From Dysgonomonas sp. PF1-14 (lineage in GTDB: Bacteria > Bacteroidota > Bacteroidia > Bacteroidales > Dysgonomonadaceae), in assembly GCF_029892965.1 (NCBI RefSeq), contig NZ_JARXWN010000001.1:124001-188000 (forward strand): 64,000 nt of DNA. Direction: 5' to 3'. The position numbers and the translations under genes were made by a program. Each line of letters opens with the position of its first letter. Position 1 is the first letter of the stretch. Below are positions 18,840 through 28,067 of the stretch, piece after piece. The notes under the pieces were generated by a model. The model did no database searches, had not been told where the DNA came from, and worked only from the letters and a program-made list of their open reading frames with translations.

Positions 18840-19430
18840 TTACTCTATATGTATTAGTTTGTGTATTTGCAGGCTTAGCCGCCATTGTGGGTGTTCTTTT
18901 ATCAGTTCCACACAGTAGGCTACATTTTGCAGGTTTATCTTATCGGCATCGAATATAGGGCTCAGAAAATAGTTCTTTGCCTGCGGAAAGATGGAAATAT
19001 CGGGTACTGTATCGCCTACAGCTATCGGCATACGTATCTCATCTGCAACGGGTATGCGCGAACGGATGCTTTCATAATTCTTCTTAGGGCTGCATGTGAT
19101 GTAATCTATCAGTGACGACACAGGACGTGTGCCATTGGTTTCTATTGCCTGTTTGTAGCCGTGACTGCGGAAGAAAGCCAGATGCTCGTCTCTTAGCTGA
19201 ATAGTAGGTTCGCCCCCTGTCCAGATAATCCATTTGCAGGGATATGTTTGCAGCACCTCCAGTATTTCATCGAGAGTCATGTCGTCACCTTCGGCAAAGT
19301 CGGTATCGCAGAAACTACATGCCAGATTACATTTTGTGAGCCTTACAAATATAGAGGCCTCACCGCTACGCCCGCCCTCACCTTGCAGTGAGTAGAATAT
19401 CTCATTTACTGTCAACTTCATATATTGCAC
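18840..19430 (-). CDS. queE: 7-carboxy-7-deazaguanine synthase (radical SAM)
   Basis: QueE converts 6-carboxytetrahydropterin to 7-carboxy-7-deazaguanine in queuosine synthesis. The 196-residue sequence begins NEIFYSLQGEGGRSGEASIF, has the CX3CX2C cluster KCNLACSFCDTDF, and has the SAM-binding IIWTGGEPTIQ. It overlaps the end of queD by 29 bases; a second Met three codons in would shorten the overlap to 20. It is the middle gene of queD-queE-rnz. Queuosine genes queC and queF are not in the window. Confidence 0.95.
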   Translation of the reverse strand: MQYMKLTVNEIFYSLQGEGGRSGEASIFVRLTKCNLACSFCDTDFAEGDDMTLDEILEVLQTYPCKWIIWTGGEPTIQLRDEHLAFFRSHGYKQAIETNGTRPVSSLIDYITCSPKKNYESIRSRIPVADEIRMPIAVGDTVPDISIFPQAKNYFLSPIFDADKINLQNVAYCVELIKEHPQWRLSLQIHKLIHIE

Positions 19431-19764
19431 TGGTTTTAGGAGTTTCCGATACCTCTACGGCATAGAGTTCGGGTATGTCTTTTTTGAAGACATCGTACAG
19501 GTATTTCGCCATATTCTCGGCTGTCGGATTGAGTGGCAGGACATCGTTCAGGTGTCGGTGATCGAGCTTTTCGTCAATATATCTTTTTACGTTATCCAAT
19601 TCCCTGTAATCTTTTATAAAACCGACCTCATTCAAATGCTCACTTCTCAGATGCACAGTCACCACATAGTTGTGCCCATGTAGGCGCGAACAGGGATGCT
19701 CCTGTGGTAAGCCCTCGAGAATATGCGAGGCCGAAAAAGAAAATTGTTTACTTATTTTGTACAT
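19402..19764 (-). CDS. queD: 6-carboxy-5,6,7,8-tetrahydropterin synthase
   Basis: QueD makes 6-carboxytetrahydropterin from dihydroneopterin triphosphate, the step before QueE. The 120 residues carry the zinc His of FSASHIL, the catalytic Cys and zinc His pair in HPCSRLHGHNYVV, the LDHRHLND motif and the terminal Glu region YAVEVSETPKTSAIY, all in the family order. It is the first gene of the queD-queE-rnz operon, with a promoter-like box 35 bases upstream. Confidence 0.95.
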   Translation of the reverse strand: MYKISKQFSFSASHILEGLPQEHPCSRLHGHNYVVTVHLRSEHLNEVGFIKDYRELDNVKRYIDEKLDHRHLNDVLPLNPTAENMAKYLYDVFKKDIPELYAVEVSETPKTSAIYEVDSK

Positions 19765-20127
19765 AATTGTTTATAATCTGTTCTTTATTAAAAAGGTAAC
19801 AAAGGTACATATATTCTTATTTAATATAAATATTTAAGTAACAAAGTATTTATCCTGTCTTTAAAAACCTCAAATTATAAATCCCATATTAATGTCAATC
19901 AGTATTTGATTTGTACTGCCTCAATCTTTGTCCGGGATTTATAAATTTAGTTCATCACTAACACACACTCCTGTGCTAGCTTTTCATTTTATATACACTT
20001 CGCTACTCAGCGACCTGTCATCAGTTTGCCGGCTGAAATAGACAAACCGGTTAAAAAACCTTTTCCTTTTCGTTACTTAACAAATTATCTCCTAAATTTG
20101 TTATTCTAATAAAATAACGATTGGAAA
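19765..20127. other. Divergent promoter region between queD and the DUF5063 operon
   Basis: No gene is seen. Two candidate Bacteroidota -7 boxes point outward: TACCTTTG on minus (19799-19806), 35 bases from the queD start, and TAAATTTG on plus (20093-20100), 27 bases from the ATG at 20128. Neither has a convincing -33 TTTG. Confidence 0.45.
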
Positions 20128-20703
20128 ATGACCGACCAGTTAAAAGAAATAGTGTATTCTCGTGATACGATAGAGTTTGTTACAGTAGCAGTGCAGTACT
20201 GTGCTTTCCTTGAGAATTTTGAAGAAACAACAGAATCGGAACTTACCGATAAGCTGACTAAATTACTCCCCCTGCTTTACCTGAAAGCTTCGCTTGTTCC
20301 CGAGACAGATACTGTAAATGAGGAAGATCCCGAAATAAGTGTAACGGAAGACGATTACAACTATATATCATCCAGATTATATAATATATACCTGAATAAT
20401 GACGCATATCTCGAAGTATTCCTGCAAGATATGAAATACAGTGAAACTCCTATTGCTGCCAGCATCAGCGAAGACCTTGCCGACATCTATCAGGATCTGA
20501 AAAACTTTGCCACTATATTCGAACGAGGTATAACAGAGAATATGAATGACGCATTGTATGTGTGTATCGAAAACTTTAAGGAATATTGGGGGCAAAAACT
20601 CGTAAATGTATTGCGGGCACTGCATTCGCTCAAATATACAGCAGATGCCGGCCTGCTGGATGAAGATAACTCCGAACCTATTGATACCGATGAACTATGG
20701 TGA
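20128..20703 (+). CDS. DUF5063 domain protein
   Basis: This 191-residue acidic, all-alpha-looking cytoplasmic protein lacks a signal peptide. It begins IVYSRDTIEFVTVAVQYCAFLE and ends in an acidic tail ([15 protein letters not shown]). I recognise it as DUF5063, which in Bacteroidota is regularly encoded next to a 3'-5' exonuclease and shares its operon. The following exonuclease starts inside its last codons (ATG at 20697). No biochemical role is known to me. A link to RNA metabolism is inferred from the neighbour. Confidence 0.8.
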   Translation: MTDQLKEIVYSRDTIEFVTVAVQYCAFLENFEETTESELTDKLTKLLPLLYLKASLVPETDTVNEEDPEISVTEDDYNYISSRLYNIYLNNDAYLEVFLQDMKYSETPIAASISEDLADIYQDLKNFATIFERGITENMNDALYVCIENFKEYWGQKLVNVLRALHSLKYTADAGLLDEDNSEPIDTDELW

Positions 20704-21278
20704 ATACAATATCCAAAGAGGTGTTAGCAAGCTATGCCCAAGAAGTTTTTACTGGCAGGATTATAGTTGTACAAAGTGAAGCCGAGGCGACAAAAGCATG
20801 CTCGTATCTGGAAAAGTATAATATAATCGGATTCGATACCGAGACCCGTCCCGCGTTCCGCAAAGGAGTATCGCATCAGATAGCCCTGATGCAGTTGTCG
20901 ACAGACGACACCTGTTTCCTGTTCCGGCTCAACATAATAGGATTGCCCGATTGTCTGGCAAACATTCTGGTAAGTCCTGCCATTAAAAAAATAGGGCTTT
21001 CTCTGCGTGACGATTTTTCAGCTATACACAAGCGAAAATCTCTTGTTCCTTCCAATTTTGTAGAACTACAATCATTTGTCAAAGATTATGGCATAGAAGA
21101 CAATGGCTTGCAGCGCATTTATGGCATACTTTTTGAAAAAAGAATATCGAAAGGGCAACGCCTGTCGAACTGGGAAGCAGACATATTATCTGATGCTCAG
21201 AAAATGTATGCCGCCATCGACGCATGGGCTTGTCTGAAAATATACAAAGAATTGGAATACAGAGAAAAAATAAAATAA
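20697..21278 (+). CDS. 3'-5' exonuclease (RNase D/WRN-like)
   Basis: The 193 residues form a single DEDD-type exonuclease domain. They include the first Asp-Glu pair in [12 protein letters not shown], the second Asp in [12 protein letters not shown] and the last Asp in [17 protein letters not shown], with the Tyr of the DEDDy type nearby. There is no HRDC or other accessory domain, so it is the short Bacteroidales form. The start ATG overlaps the DUF5063 stop (frame +1), showing translational coupling. The next gene, cbpA, starts 5 bases after its stop. Substrate (RNA or DNA) cannot be told from sequence. Confidence 0.92.
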   Translation: MVNTISKEVLASYAQEVFTGRIIVVQSEAEATKACSYLEKYNIIGFDTETRPAFRKGVSHQIALMQLSTDDTCFLFRLNIIGLPDCLANILVSPAIKKIGLSLRDDFSAIHKRKSLVPSNFVELQSFVKDYGIEDNGLQRIYGILFEKRISKGQRLSNWEADILSDAQKMYAAIDAWACLKIYKELEYREKIK

Positions 21279-21283
21279 GACAT

Positions 21284-22207
21284 ATGGCATTTATAGATTA
21301 TTACAGCATATTGGGTATATCCAAAACTGCCAGTGCAGACGATATAAAGAAAGCATACCGCAAACTGGCAAGGAAATACCATCCGGATATTAACCCTAAC
21401 GATGAGGAAGCAAAAAAGAAATTTCAACAGATAAACGAAGCGAACGAGGTTTTATCCGATCCTGAGAAACGAAAAAAATACGATGAATACGGAGAAAACT
21501 GGAAGCACGCCGAAGAATATGAGAAAGCACGTCAGCAGCAATCGCAAAATGGCGGTTTTGCCGATTTTGGCAGCTTTGGAGGCTTCAGTGGAGGGGCTTA
21601 CAGTTTTGAAGGGGGTAGCGAAGATGGGTTTTCAGACTTCTTCGAGTCTCTATTCGGTGGCAGTAGGGCAGCATCCGGCAGTCGGCGCAGCAGTAGAGGA
21701 TTTCGTGGTCAGGACTTCACTTCCGAGCTTCATCTTAACTTACGCGATGTGTATGAGACACATAAGCGTACTATAACCATCAATGGCAAGAACCTGCGCA
21801 TTAGCATTCCGGCCGGAGTAACCGACGGACAGGTAATAAAGCTTACCGGACAGGGTGGACAAGGTGCGAACGGAGGACCTAGTGGTGATTTATATATCAC
21901 GTTCGTAATAGCTGAAGACGCTGGCTTCAAACGAGTTGGAGGCGATCTGTACACAACTGCTGATATAAGCCTATACACAGCTGTACTAGGTGGTGAAGAG
22001 ACAGTAAACACCTATACCGGAAAGGTAAAACTGAAGATTGCAGCAGGTACTCAGAATGGAACAAAAGTAAGATTGAAGGGAAAAGGATTTCCTGTCTACA
22101 AAAAAGAGGGACAATTCGGCGACCTTATCATTACCTATGCAATAGCAATACCGACAAACCTGAACGCCGAGCAGAAAGAATTGTTCGAAAAACTGGCGAA
22201 GTCTTAA
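21284..22207 (+). CDS. cbpA: DnaJ-like co-chaperone CbpA
   Basis: The 307 residues start [20 protein letters not shown]. They have an N-terminal J domain with the HPD motif ([10 protein letters not shown]), a Gly/Phe/Ser-rich linker ([19 protein letters not shown]) and the two DnaJ C-terminal beta domains, with no zinc-finger domain. That is the type II/CbpA architecture. CbpA stimulates DnaK and can bind curved DNA. I chose the ATG at 21284 because the J domain begins there; a longer frame from 21224 would run into the exonuclease gene. It is followed by its modulator cbpM after 17 bases. Confidence 0.94.
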   Translation: MAFIDYYSILGISKTASADDIKKAYRKLARKYHPDINPNDEEAKKKFQQINEANEVLSDPEKRKKYDEYGENWKHAEEYEKARQQQSQNGGFADFGSFGGFSGGAYSFEGGSEDGFSDFFESLFGGSRAASGSRRSSRGFRGQDFTSELHLNLRDVYETHKRTITINGKNLRISIPAGVTDGQVIKLTGQGGQGANGGPSGDLYITFVIAEDAGFKRVGGDLYTTADISLYTAVLGGEETVNTYTGKVKLKIAAGTQNGTKVRLKGKGFPVYKKEGQFGDLIITYAIAIPTNLNAEQKELFEKLAKS

Positions 22208-22224
22208 TTTAAAGTTTTACGATT

Positions 22225-22512
22225 ATGAACACAGAACTGATAATAATACGAGAATATTGTATCCAGAGCCGGATAGAACCGGACTTTATCGTACAACTCG
22301 AAAATGAAGGGCTTATAGAGGTAACGATCGTCAACAACGAACGATATTTACACATATCGCAACTGAGCGATGTGGAGCAATATGCGCGCTGGCACTACGA
22401 TCTCTCTATCAATGTGGAAGGAATAGACGTTATCCGCAACCTGCTGGGCAGAATACACGACATGAGAGCAGAGATAACACAGCTGAAAGCTCAATTACGT
22501 CTAATAGATTAA
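22225..22512 (+). CDS. cbpM: Chaperone modulator CbpM
   Basis: This 95-residue MerR-like small protein contains IREYCIQSRIEPDFIVQLEN, a winged-helix start, and a C-terminal helix (LGRIHDMRAEITQLKAQLRL). CbpM binds the J domain of CbpA and blocks its co-chaperone and DNA-binding activities. Its position directly behind cbpA is the standard arrangement. Confidence 0.9.
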   Translation: MNTELIIIREYCIQSRIEPDFIVQLENEGLIEVTIVNNERYLHISQLSDVEQYARWHYDLSINVEGIDVIRNLLGRIHDMRAEITQLKAQLRLID

Positions 22513-22565
22513 GAAAGGGAACAGTATCCTGTCATTTTTGTTTACTTAAAAATTAGAGAAAACAC

Positions 22566-23045
22566 ATGAAAAACTATAAAGTCCTCTTCGTCTGCCTCGG
22601 AAATATATGCCGCTCTCCGGCCGGAGAAGGTATTTTCAAAAAAATGGTAAAAGAACAAGGATTAGACAATCTGATTACAGTCGATTCGGCGGGTACATCG
22701 GGTTATCATGACGGAGAATTACCGGACTCGCGTATGCGTCAGCATGGGGCACGCAGAGGGTATAAATTTGATTCTTTATCACGTAAATTTACCAGTCGCG
22801 ATTTTGATAACTTCGATATCATACTGGCTATGGACGATAATAATTATCGCAATATCATGCGCCTGGCTATAGATCTCGAATCAGAGAAGAAAGTATATCG
22901 CATGACAGATTTTTCGCAACGTTACAGCCACGACCATGTTCCTGATCCGTACTATTCGGGTGCAGATGGGTTCGAATTAGTATTAGATTTACTGGAAGAT
23001 GCTTGCGAAGGGTTGCTGGATAAGATGAAGAACAGGGAACTATGA
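22566..23045 (+). CDS. Low-molecular-weight protein tyrosine phosphatase
   Basis: The 159 residues have the P-loop VCLGNICRSPAGEG near the N-terminus (nucleophilic Cys, Cys and Arg) and the general-acid loop DPYYSGADGFELV near residue 125. These are the two catalytic signatures of the family. It is cytoplasmic and follows cbpM by 53 bases on the same strand. In other bacteria such enzymes dephosphorylate tyrosine kinases of polysaccharide export. No kinase is in the window. Confidence 0.94.
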   Translation: MKNYKVLFVCLGNICRSPAGEGIFKKMVKEQGLDNLITVDSAGTSGYHDGELPDSRMRQHGARRGYKFDSLSRKFTSRDFDNFDIILAMDDNNYRNIMRLAIDLESEKKVYRMTDFSQRYSHDHVPDPYYSGADGFELVLDLLEDACEGLLDKMKNREL

Positions 23046-23048
23046 TAC

Positions 23049-23738
23049 CTATTTTTTCTGCATGTCAACAAAAACCGTCTTCATTGCCTTTAACACAGGA
23101 TTTTGTCCTACTGCAGTTTCTATAGTTCCGTCGAATGTATATTGGGATTGTAAGAGATAGTATTTTCTTTCTCCATCGGCATTCAACTCATACGCCCAGT
23201 GATTAGAGTATTGGAGTAGCCCGCTTACAGATACTTTATAGCCGCTAGTATCTTCGTCCAGCTTCAACTTTATTATCGGCTCGGGTATGTAAGAATCGGC
23301 TCCTCGCCCGATAGCCGCAGTAACAAGGTCTACTGCCGTTTGTCGATCCAGATAGTTCAGTGCTCTTTGTATCCCATCATATTCCTTTCGCTCCGATTTA
23401 TAGAGAGTGTTTACAATCTTATTATATTCGCTATCCAACTTTACATGACCCCAGTATATATTATCCTCTGCTTCGTACAATATCCCGGTATAATTATTCC
23501 AGCCTGCCTTTTTCAATAAAGGTTCATTCAACACTGTTTCTATCAGATTACAGGCAGAGGCGGGAACTGCATATGCCAGCCCCTTCCCTCTCTCAATCAT
23601 ATCTAGTTTTAATGGTAATTCCACATTTACATCCACAACAGAATACTTTGTAATATTTTTAGTTGTACGGCACGAAAACAACGTCCCCAGTAAAATAATA
23701 ACAGACAGTAAAACAAAAAGCTTATTCATAATATTCAT
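23049..23738 (-). CDS. Uncharacterised lipoprotein
   Basis: The 229 residues begin with a lipoprotein signal peptide whose lipobox is TLFSCRTT. The mature part is mixed alpha/beta with no domain I recognise; notable stretches are LAYAVPASACNLIETVL and GADSYIPEPIIKLKL, and the end (PVLKAMKTVFVDMQKK) is probably helical. It converges with the phosphatase gene (3-base gap) and is followed upstream by the dehydrogenase gene after 3 bases on the same strand, so the two may be cotranscribed. Confidence 0.75.
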   Translation of the reverse strand: MNIMNKLFVLLSVIILLGTLFSCRTTKNITKYSVVDVNVELPLKLDMIERGKGLAYAVPASACNLIETVLNEPLLKKAGWNNYTGILYEAEDNIYWGHVKLDSEYNKIVNTLYKSERKEYDGIQRALNYLDRQTAVDLVTAAIGRGADSYIPEPIIKLKLDEDTSGYKVSVSGLLQYSNHWAYELNADGERKYYLLQSQYTFDGTIETAVGQNPVLKAMKTVFVDMQKK

Positions 23739-23741
23739 AGA

Positions 23742-24692
23742 TCAATTTACCTTGTCGATCTCTCCTCCTTCAAAGAAATTGATGATATTTTTCGCTACTT
23801 CCAGTTCCATGTCTAGTCGTGCTGCATACGTTTTTGTTCCTGCATGAGGACATACGATCGCATTGTCTAGTTCCAATAGCTCGGGTAATATCTTCGGTTC
23901 GCGTTCAAATACATCCAGTCCCGCAGCCCAGATATCTCCTCTGCGCAATGCAACAGCCAGTGCAGACTCGTCTACCAAAGCTCCACGCGCTGTGTTAATT
24001 AGTATTGCCGTATCTTTCATTTTTCTGAATTGCTCTTCACCCATCAGGTGGTGTGTTTCAGCCGTTGAAGGAGCATTCAAAGAGAGTACATCAGACTCTG
24101 CCAATAAGGTATCGAAATCGACATAGACAGCATTATATCGGCTTTCTATATCTTCTGCTAAACGGTGTCTGTTATGATAGATGATCTTCATGCCCGAAGC
24201 CACAGCTCTGCGTGCAACTGCCTGCCCTATACGTCCCATACCATATATACCCAGTGTTTTCCCATAAATAGGCATACCCAGATCGCCGAACAATCCCCAG
24301 TTCAGCCGTTCGCCGCTATGTAGTTTATGATTGTAATATGCCACTTTACGAGCCGTAGCCACTATCAGCGCAAAGCAAAGTTCTGCTGTGGGTTCGAGTA
24401 CCGATTGCGGCGTATTGGTTACTGTAATACCTTTAGAAGCGGCATAAGCCACATCTATATTATTGTAACCGACACCATAATTTGCAATCAGTTTCAGATT
24501 TTTTCCTGCATCTATAATCTCTGCATCTGTCTGGAATGAAAAATTCGGCACAAGCACATCTATATCTGCAATCCGCTCTATTATATCTGCTTTGGAGAAT
24601 AGATCCTTTTCGGGATAAATGACTTCGAATTTTCCCTCAAGACTAGCAAAACCTTCTCTTGCAAAGTTCTGCCCCATCAGTATTTTTGTCAT
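23742..24692 (-). CDS. D-isomer-specific 2-hydroxyacid dehydrogenase
   Basis: The 316 residues show the family layout. The catalytic region is split around an NAD-binding Rossmann domain (KTLGIYGMGRIGQAVARRA). The substrate-binding Arg lies in LINTARGALVDES, the Glu in GLDVFEREP and the catalytic His in CPHAGTKTYAA. Such enzymes reduce 2-oxoacids such as glyoxylate, hydroxypyruvate or pyruvate with NAD(P)H. The Gly-rich motif GMGRIG followed by IIYHNRHR (no acidic residue after the second strand) may favour NADP (inference). The exact substrate is unclear. Confidence 0.9.
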   Translation of the reverse strand: MTKILMGQNFAREGFASLEGKFEVIYPEKDLFSKADIIERIADIDVLVPNFSFQTDAEIIDAGKNLKLIANYGVGYNNIDVAYAASKGITVTNTPQSVLEPTAELCFALIVATARKVAYYNHKLHSGERLNWGLFGDLGMPIYGKTLGIYGMGRIGQAVARRAVASGMKIIYHNRHRLAEDIESRYNAVYVDFDTLLAESDVLSLNAPSTAETHHLMGEEQFRKMKDTAILINTARGALVDESALAVALRRGDIWAAGLDVFEREPKILPELLELDNAIVCPHAGTKTYAARLDMELEVAKNIINFFEGGEIDKVN

Positions 24693-24704
24693 AATATAGT
24701 ACTT

Positions 24705-25127
24705 TTACAAAATGCCTCTCTCTTTCAACATCCGTTGCACCCTATTCCAGTCTACATACGGTCTGTCTGAGATATCTTCATTGTATAGCAGAGGACAGCC
24801 CAAACCGGCATCGTCTATATACATCTGACCGTAAGCTTTAGGCGATGACGTCCAGAAGCGCTGTGTAGGATTCTTCTGAATTCCATATAATGCTATGCCA
24901 TTATCCTCGAACCACTGAACGGCTTCGGTCAGTACGTTCTCCTCAACAATAACTTCTTCACCGTTTACTTTCTTTTTCTTCTTACGGTCGCTGCGCATAG
25001 TGAAAAGAATCAGCCGATGTCCTTTTTCCACAAGTGCTTTCAATACGGGAACAGCCCCTATGTCTTTACCTATCTCCGGATAGTCGTGTGTTACACATGT
25101 TCCGTCAAAATCTATACATATATCCAT
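24705..25127 (-). CDS. HAD-like phosphohydrolase
   Basis: The 140-residue protein begins MDICIDFDGTCVTHDYPEIG, giving the HAD DxDGT nucleophile motif directly at the N-terminus. It has LILFTMRSDRKKKKKVNGEE (motif II Thr), then AYGQMYIDDAGLGCPL (motif IV acidic pair). There is no cap domain. A longer frame starting at 25193 adds 22 unlikely residues, so I use the ATG at 25127. This small HAD type (BT0820-like) is common in Bacteroides. Its substrate is unknown. It lies 12 bases from the dehydrogenase gene on the same strand. Confidence 0.85.
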   Translation of the reverse strand: MDICIDFDGTCVTHDYPEIGKDIGAVPVLKALVEKGHRLILFTMRSDRKKKKKVNGEEVIVEENVLTEAVQWFEDNGIALYGIQKNPTQRFWTSSPKAYGQMYIDDAGLGCPLLYNEDISDRPYVDWNRVQRMLKERGIL

Positions 25128-25214
25128 TGCCGAAATATTAATTAATCTGTTTTTAAAAAGAGAAACCCGAAGCAATACAGTTCCGAGTTTCAAATATCTG
25201 ATATGAAATTATAT

Positions 25215-25403
25215 TCATTCTTTTTCAGTTCCTTTTATATCTTCTTCGAGTCCGTTTACGCCGTCTTTGAAGCTTTTTACTCCTTTACCGATACCTTTCA
25301 TCAGTTCAGGAATCTTCTTGCCTCCAAACAGGAGCAGGACAACGATTGCTATAATAATTATTTCTGCGGTACCCAAGTTCCCTAAAAATAGAAGTGTGTT
25401 CAT
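25215..25403 (-). CDS. tatA: Sec-independent translocase subunit TatA
   Basis: The 62 residues hold a short N-terminal transmembrane helix ([20 protein letters not shown]), the conserved [20 protein letters not shown] amphipathic helix and an acidic tail. TatA oligomers form the channel of the twin-arginine pathway. tatC is not adjacent, which is usual in this group when the genes are scattered. Confidence 0.93.
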   Translation of the reverse strand: MNTLLFLGNLGTAEIIIIAIVVLLLFGGKKIPELMKGIGKGVKSFKDGVNGLEEDIKGTEKE

Positions 25404-25651
25404 CCGGATTATTTTTACGTTATAAGATTTCTTTTTGCTAAAGTAGTCAGAATAAAATTATTTCGTATATTTTTTCACATAATTTTGATTTCTAACCTCA
25501 GACCATGTAATAGATTCATATAAAAATCGCTCTAAGAATTAGCATAAATATATCATACATCTATCGAGAATTACTTTTGATGTTTCCTCTTTAGCCGCTG
25601 TAAAACAAAATACTTATCTTTATTGCGGATAAATATCCTACACAAATATTT

Positions 25652-26308
25652 ATGAGAAAATCATGTTTCTTTATCCTGCTAATATTCGGACTGTTAGCCT
25701 GTCGTCAAACGGTAAAAGGCCCGACATTACCATCTAATGTAAAAAAAGTTTCAATCCTTGAGGTCAATGGTTGGGGACCAAACTATGAATTTATCAACGA
25801 TTCTGTTGTACTTGCCGACCCGAACTATATGGTTATCATGGGGCTTTTGGAAATGGATAAGAATTTTAGGATGAAAGCTACGAAACGTCTCAGTTTTTAT
25901 GGCGATTATTATTATGGTGAAGCTTATGCTGCACGCTGGCTGAGAAATACGGTGTTACAGCTAATTGATAGTTTTCCTTCCGACTCGATACTGACATGGA
26001 ATGATATTCAGCCGCAGATATACGATGCTCATTATTATATGGTATTGATTGAAAAAGAAGATGGAAGCATTACCCGTTTGAGTGGCCGTCCATTCTCCAT
26101 ATCGGAAGAAACATCTGAATTGTCTTGGTTTTTCTGCGATTCGGTAGAAACTTTTATAAAAAAGAACAAGACAATAGCAAATCAAGACTCTATAAGAAAA
26201 GTTTTGAGAGGCTATGAGAAATACGTATCAGAATTTAACATGTATCCGCCATTGCCGGAAAATGTGATTATAAAATTTACTCCTCCTTCTATATCCGATA
26301 ACTTTTGA
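25652..26308 (+). CDS. Uncharacterised lipoprotein
   Basis: The 218 residues carry a lipoprotein signal (FFILLIFGLLACRQT). I recognise no domain. The mature protein has many aromatic residues (FYGDYYYGEAYAARW) and an acidic/hydroxyl stretch (SISEETSELSWFFCDSVETF). It sits alone, 57 bases before a Wzx-like gene on the same strand. Start ATG at 25652 is clear. Confidence 0.72.
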   Translation: MRKSCFFILLIFGLLACRQTVKGPTLPSNVKKVSILEVNGWGPNYEFINDSVVLADPNYMVIMGLLEMDKNFRMKATKRLSFYGDYYYGEAYAARWLRNTVLQLIDSFPSDSILTWNDIQPQIYDAHYYMVLIEKEDGSITRLSGRPFSISEETSELSWFFCDSVETFIKKNKTIANQDSIRKVLRGYEKYVSEFNMYPPLPENVIIKFTPPSISDNF

Positions 26309-26364
26309 TCAGATAGAAGATACATTTTTAGTAGAAGGCTCAAAAGACTAACCCTTAAAAAGCA

Positions 26365-27840
26365 TTGAAAAAAGAAAACTCGTCATATAACCAGATACTG
26401 AAATCGACCACCATATTCGGAGGGTCTCAGGTGCTTATTATCCTTATCGGGCTCATACGCACCAAGATCATCGCAGTGCTATTGGGAACAGCAGGGATCG
26501 GTATTATCGGCATTTATCAATCGGTTATAGAGATGGTACGTTCGACCTGTAGTCTTGGGATAGATACAGCCGGAGTAAAAGACATAGCCGAAGCGGATAG
26601 CAACACAGATAAAGATTCCCTGTATAAAACAATCGCGCGTTTCAATAAATGGTTTCGTGGCAGTGCGTTGTCAGCATTGCTTATTTGCATCGCATTCTGT
26701 TATCCGATAAGCCATTGGGCATTCGGCAGTGACGAATATGCAATATATATTGCCTGTCTGTCGATAGCTGCTGCACTACACATACTGGCTACCGGAAAAT
26801 CTACCATACTACAGGGACTACGCAAAATACCCGAAATGGCAAAGTCGGCGGTCTGGGGCAGCCTTATCGGACTTATTGTCACCATTCCTGTTTACTACGT
26901 CTGGCGGTTGGATGGTATTGTTCCGGCACTGATAATAAACGCCTTTATATGGTTTCTGTGCGTAATATTCTATTACAGAAAGCAGGCCATAAAAAAAGTC
27001 AATATATCGAATAAAGAAGCTTTTGAGGCTGGGCTTAGCTCGCTCCGACTGGGTGTATATATTGTTTTGGCAGGAATAGTGAGTACAGTGAGCATGTTTC
27101 TTGTCAGGGCTTATATATCGCGCAACATAGACTTGGATGCTGCGGGTCTGTTCCAGTCGGCATGGGTGATTACGAATGTATATCTGGGGCTTATACTCAG
27201 ATCTATGGGCTCGGACTATTTTCCACGTCTATCTGCCATATCCGGCGAAAAAGAGAAAGTAAAGAAACTGGTAAATGAACAAAGCTATATTGTATTGGTA
27301 ATAGCTTTACCTATCATTGTGGGAATGCTGCTTTTCTCCGATTTTGTGTTGTCGGTCTTGTATTCCTATGACTTTACAGGTGCGGGCACTATATTAAGAT
27401 GGCAGGTGCTCGGCACTTTCCTAAAGGTTTTGGGCTGGCCGATCTCATTCATTCTTCTGGCTAGAAACAAAGGCTTTCTGTTCCTTATTACAGAAGTTAT
27501 GTTCTATGCCTCTTATCTTTTGTCGGCTTATCTGTTATATCCGGCATACGGGCTCGATGCTGCGGGTATCGGTTACCTGATAGCCTACGCGGTATATTTT
27601 CCGGTTATTGTATGGGCAGGATATAATATTTCGGGATTCAAATGGAACGGAGATATACTGAAAATGACATTGGCAAGTCTGATCTTTATATGTGCAGCGT
27701 TTTACATCGCGCACTATCATACAGGGTACACACTTGCATGGAGTATAGCCATCCTGTGTCTATCTCTGCTATATGCTTATATAAAACTCAAAAAGGTATT
27801 TAGTGTAGAAGATCTGAAAAACTGGTTCAGGAAAAAATAG
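26365..27840 (+). CDS. Wzx-like O-antigen translocase (flippase), TTG start
   Basis: The 491 residues form a polytopic membrane protein with about 12-14 hydrophobic segments. The first, TIFGGSQVLIILIGLIRTKI, continues into IAVLLGTAGIGIIGIYQS, the standard MOP/Wzx start. Family members flip lipid-linked oligosaccharides across the inner membrane. The start codon is TTG at 26365 and no ATG lies nearby in frame, so the next Met would remove the conserved first helix. No polysaccharide genes surround it, so it is an orphan flippase. A MATE-type antiporter is less likely. Confidence 0.85.
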   Translation: MKKENSSYNQILKSTTIFGGSQVLIILIGLIRTKIIAVLLGTAGIGIIGIYQSVIEMVRSTCSLGIDTAGVKDIAEADSNTDKDSLYKTIARFNKWFRGSALSALLICIAFCYPISHWAFGSDEYAIYIACLSIAAALHILATGKSTILQGLRKIPEMAKSAVWGSLIGLIVTIPVYYVWRLDGIVPALIINAFIWFLCVIFYYRKQAIKKVNISNKEAFEAGLSSLRLGVYIVLAGIVSTVSMFLVRAYISRNIDLDAAGLFQSAWVITNVYLGLILRSMGSDYFPRLSAISGEKEKVKKLVNEQSYIVLVIALPIIVGMLLFSDFVLSVLYSYDFTGAGTILRWQVLGTFLKVLGWPISFILLARNKGFLFLITEVMFYASYLLSAYLLYPAYGLDAAGIGYLIAYAVYFPVIVWAGYNISGFKWNGDILKMTLASLIFICAAFYIAHYHTGYTLAWSIAILCLSLLYAYIKLKKVFSVEDLKNWFRKK

Positions 27841-27894
27841 TACAGGTTGTTGTTCACAAGCGGTCAGAAGATTATAAGCTTTTCATTTTTAGTA

Positions 27895-28040
27895 AATTGC
27901 CACGACTTTCAAGTCGTGGATAAGGGTTGATAAAGTAAAAAGGCTTTAGCCAAATATAGCTTTACTCTGCTTTTATTTGACTAAAGTCCATTATCTTAAG
28001 ATATTCCTTTTAACACCTCCACTTAAAAGTGGAGGCAATT
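27895..28040. repeat. Nested palindromic REP/MITE-like element
   Basis: About 146 bp is bounded by the inverted ends AATTGCC (27895-27901) and GGCAATT (28034-28040). Inside each end is a perfect hairpin: CCACGACTT-T-CAAGTCGTGG on the left and CCTCCACTTAAAAGTGGAGG on the right. Inner palindromes GGCTTTAGCC (27942-27951) and GACTAAAGTC (27979-27988) form part of a further imperfect pairing. It lies between convergent genes. It resembles non-autonomous REP/RAYT or IS200/605-type elements; no transposase is present. Confidence 0.65.
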
Positions 28041-28067
28041 ATAGACAATATAGGGACCTACTCTAAG

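Noticed and set aside
26365-27840. Flippase gene as part of a polysaccharide cluster
   Set aside because: No glycosyltransferase, polymerase or sugar-nucleotide gene lies within the window around it.
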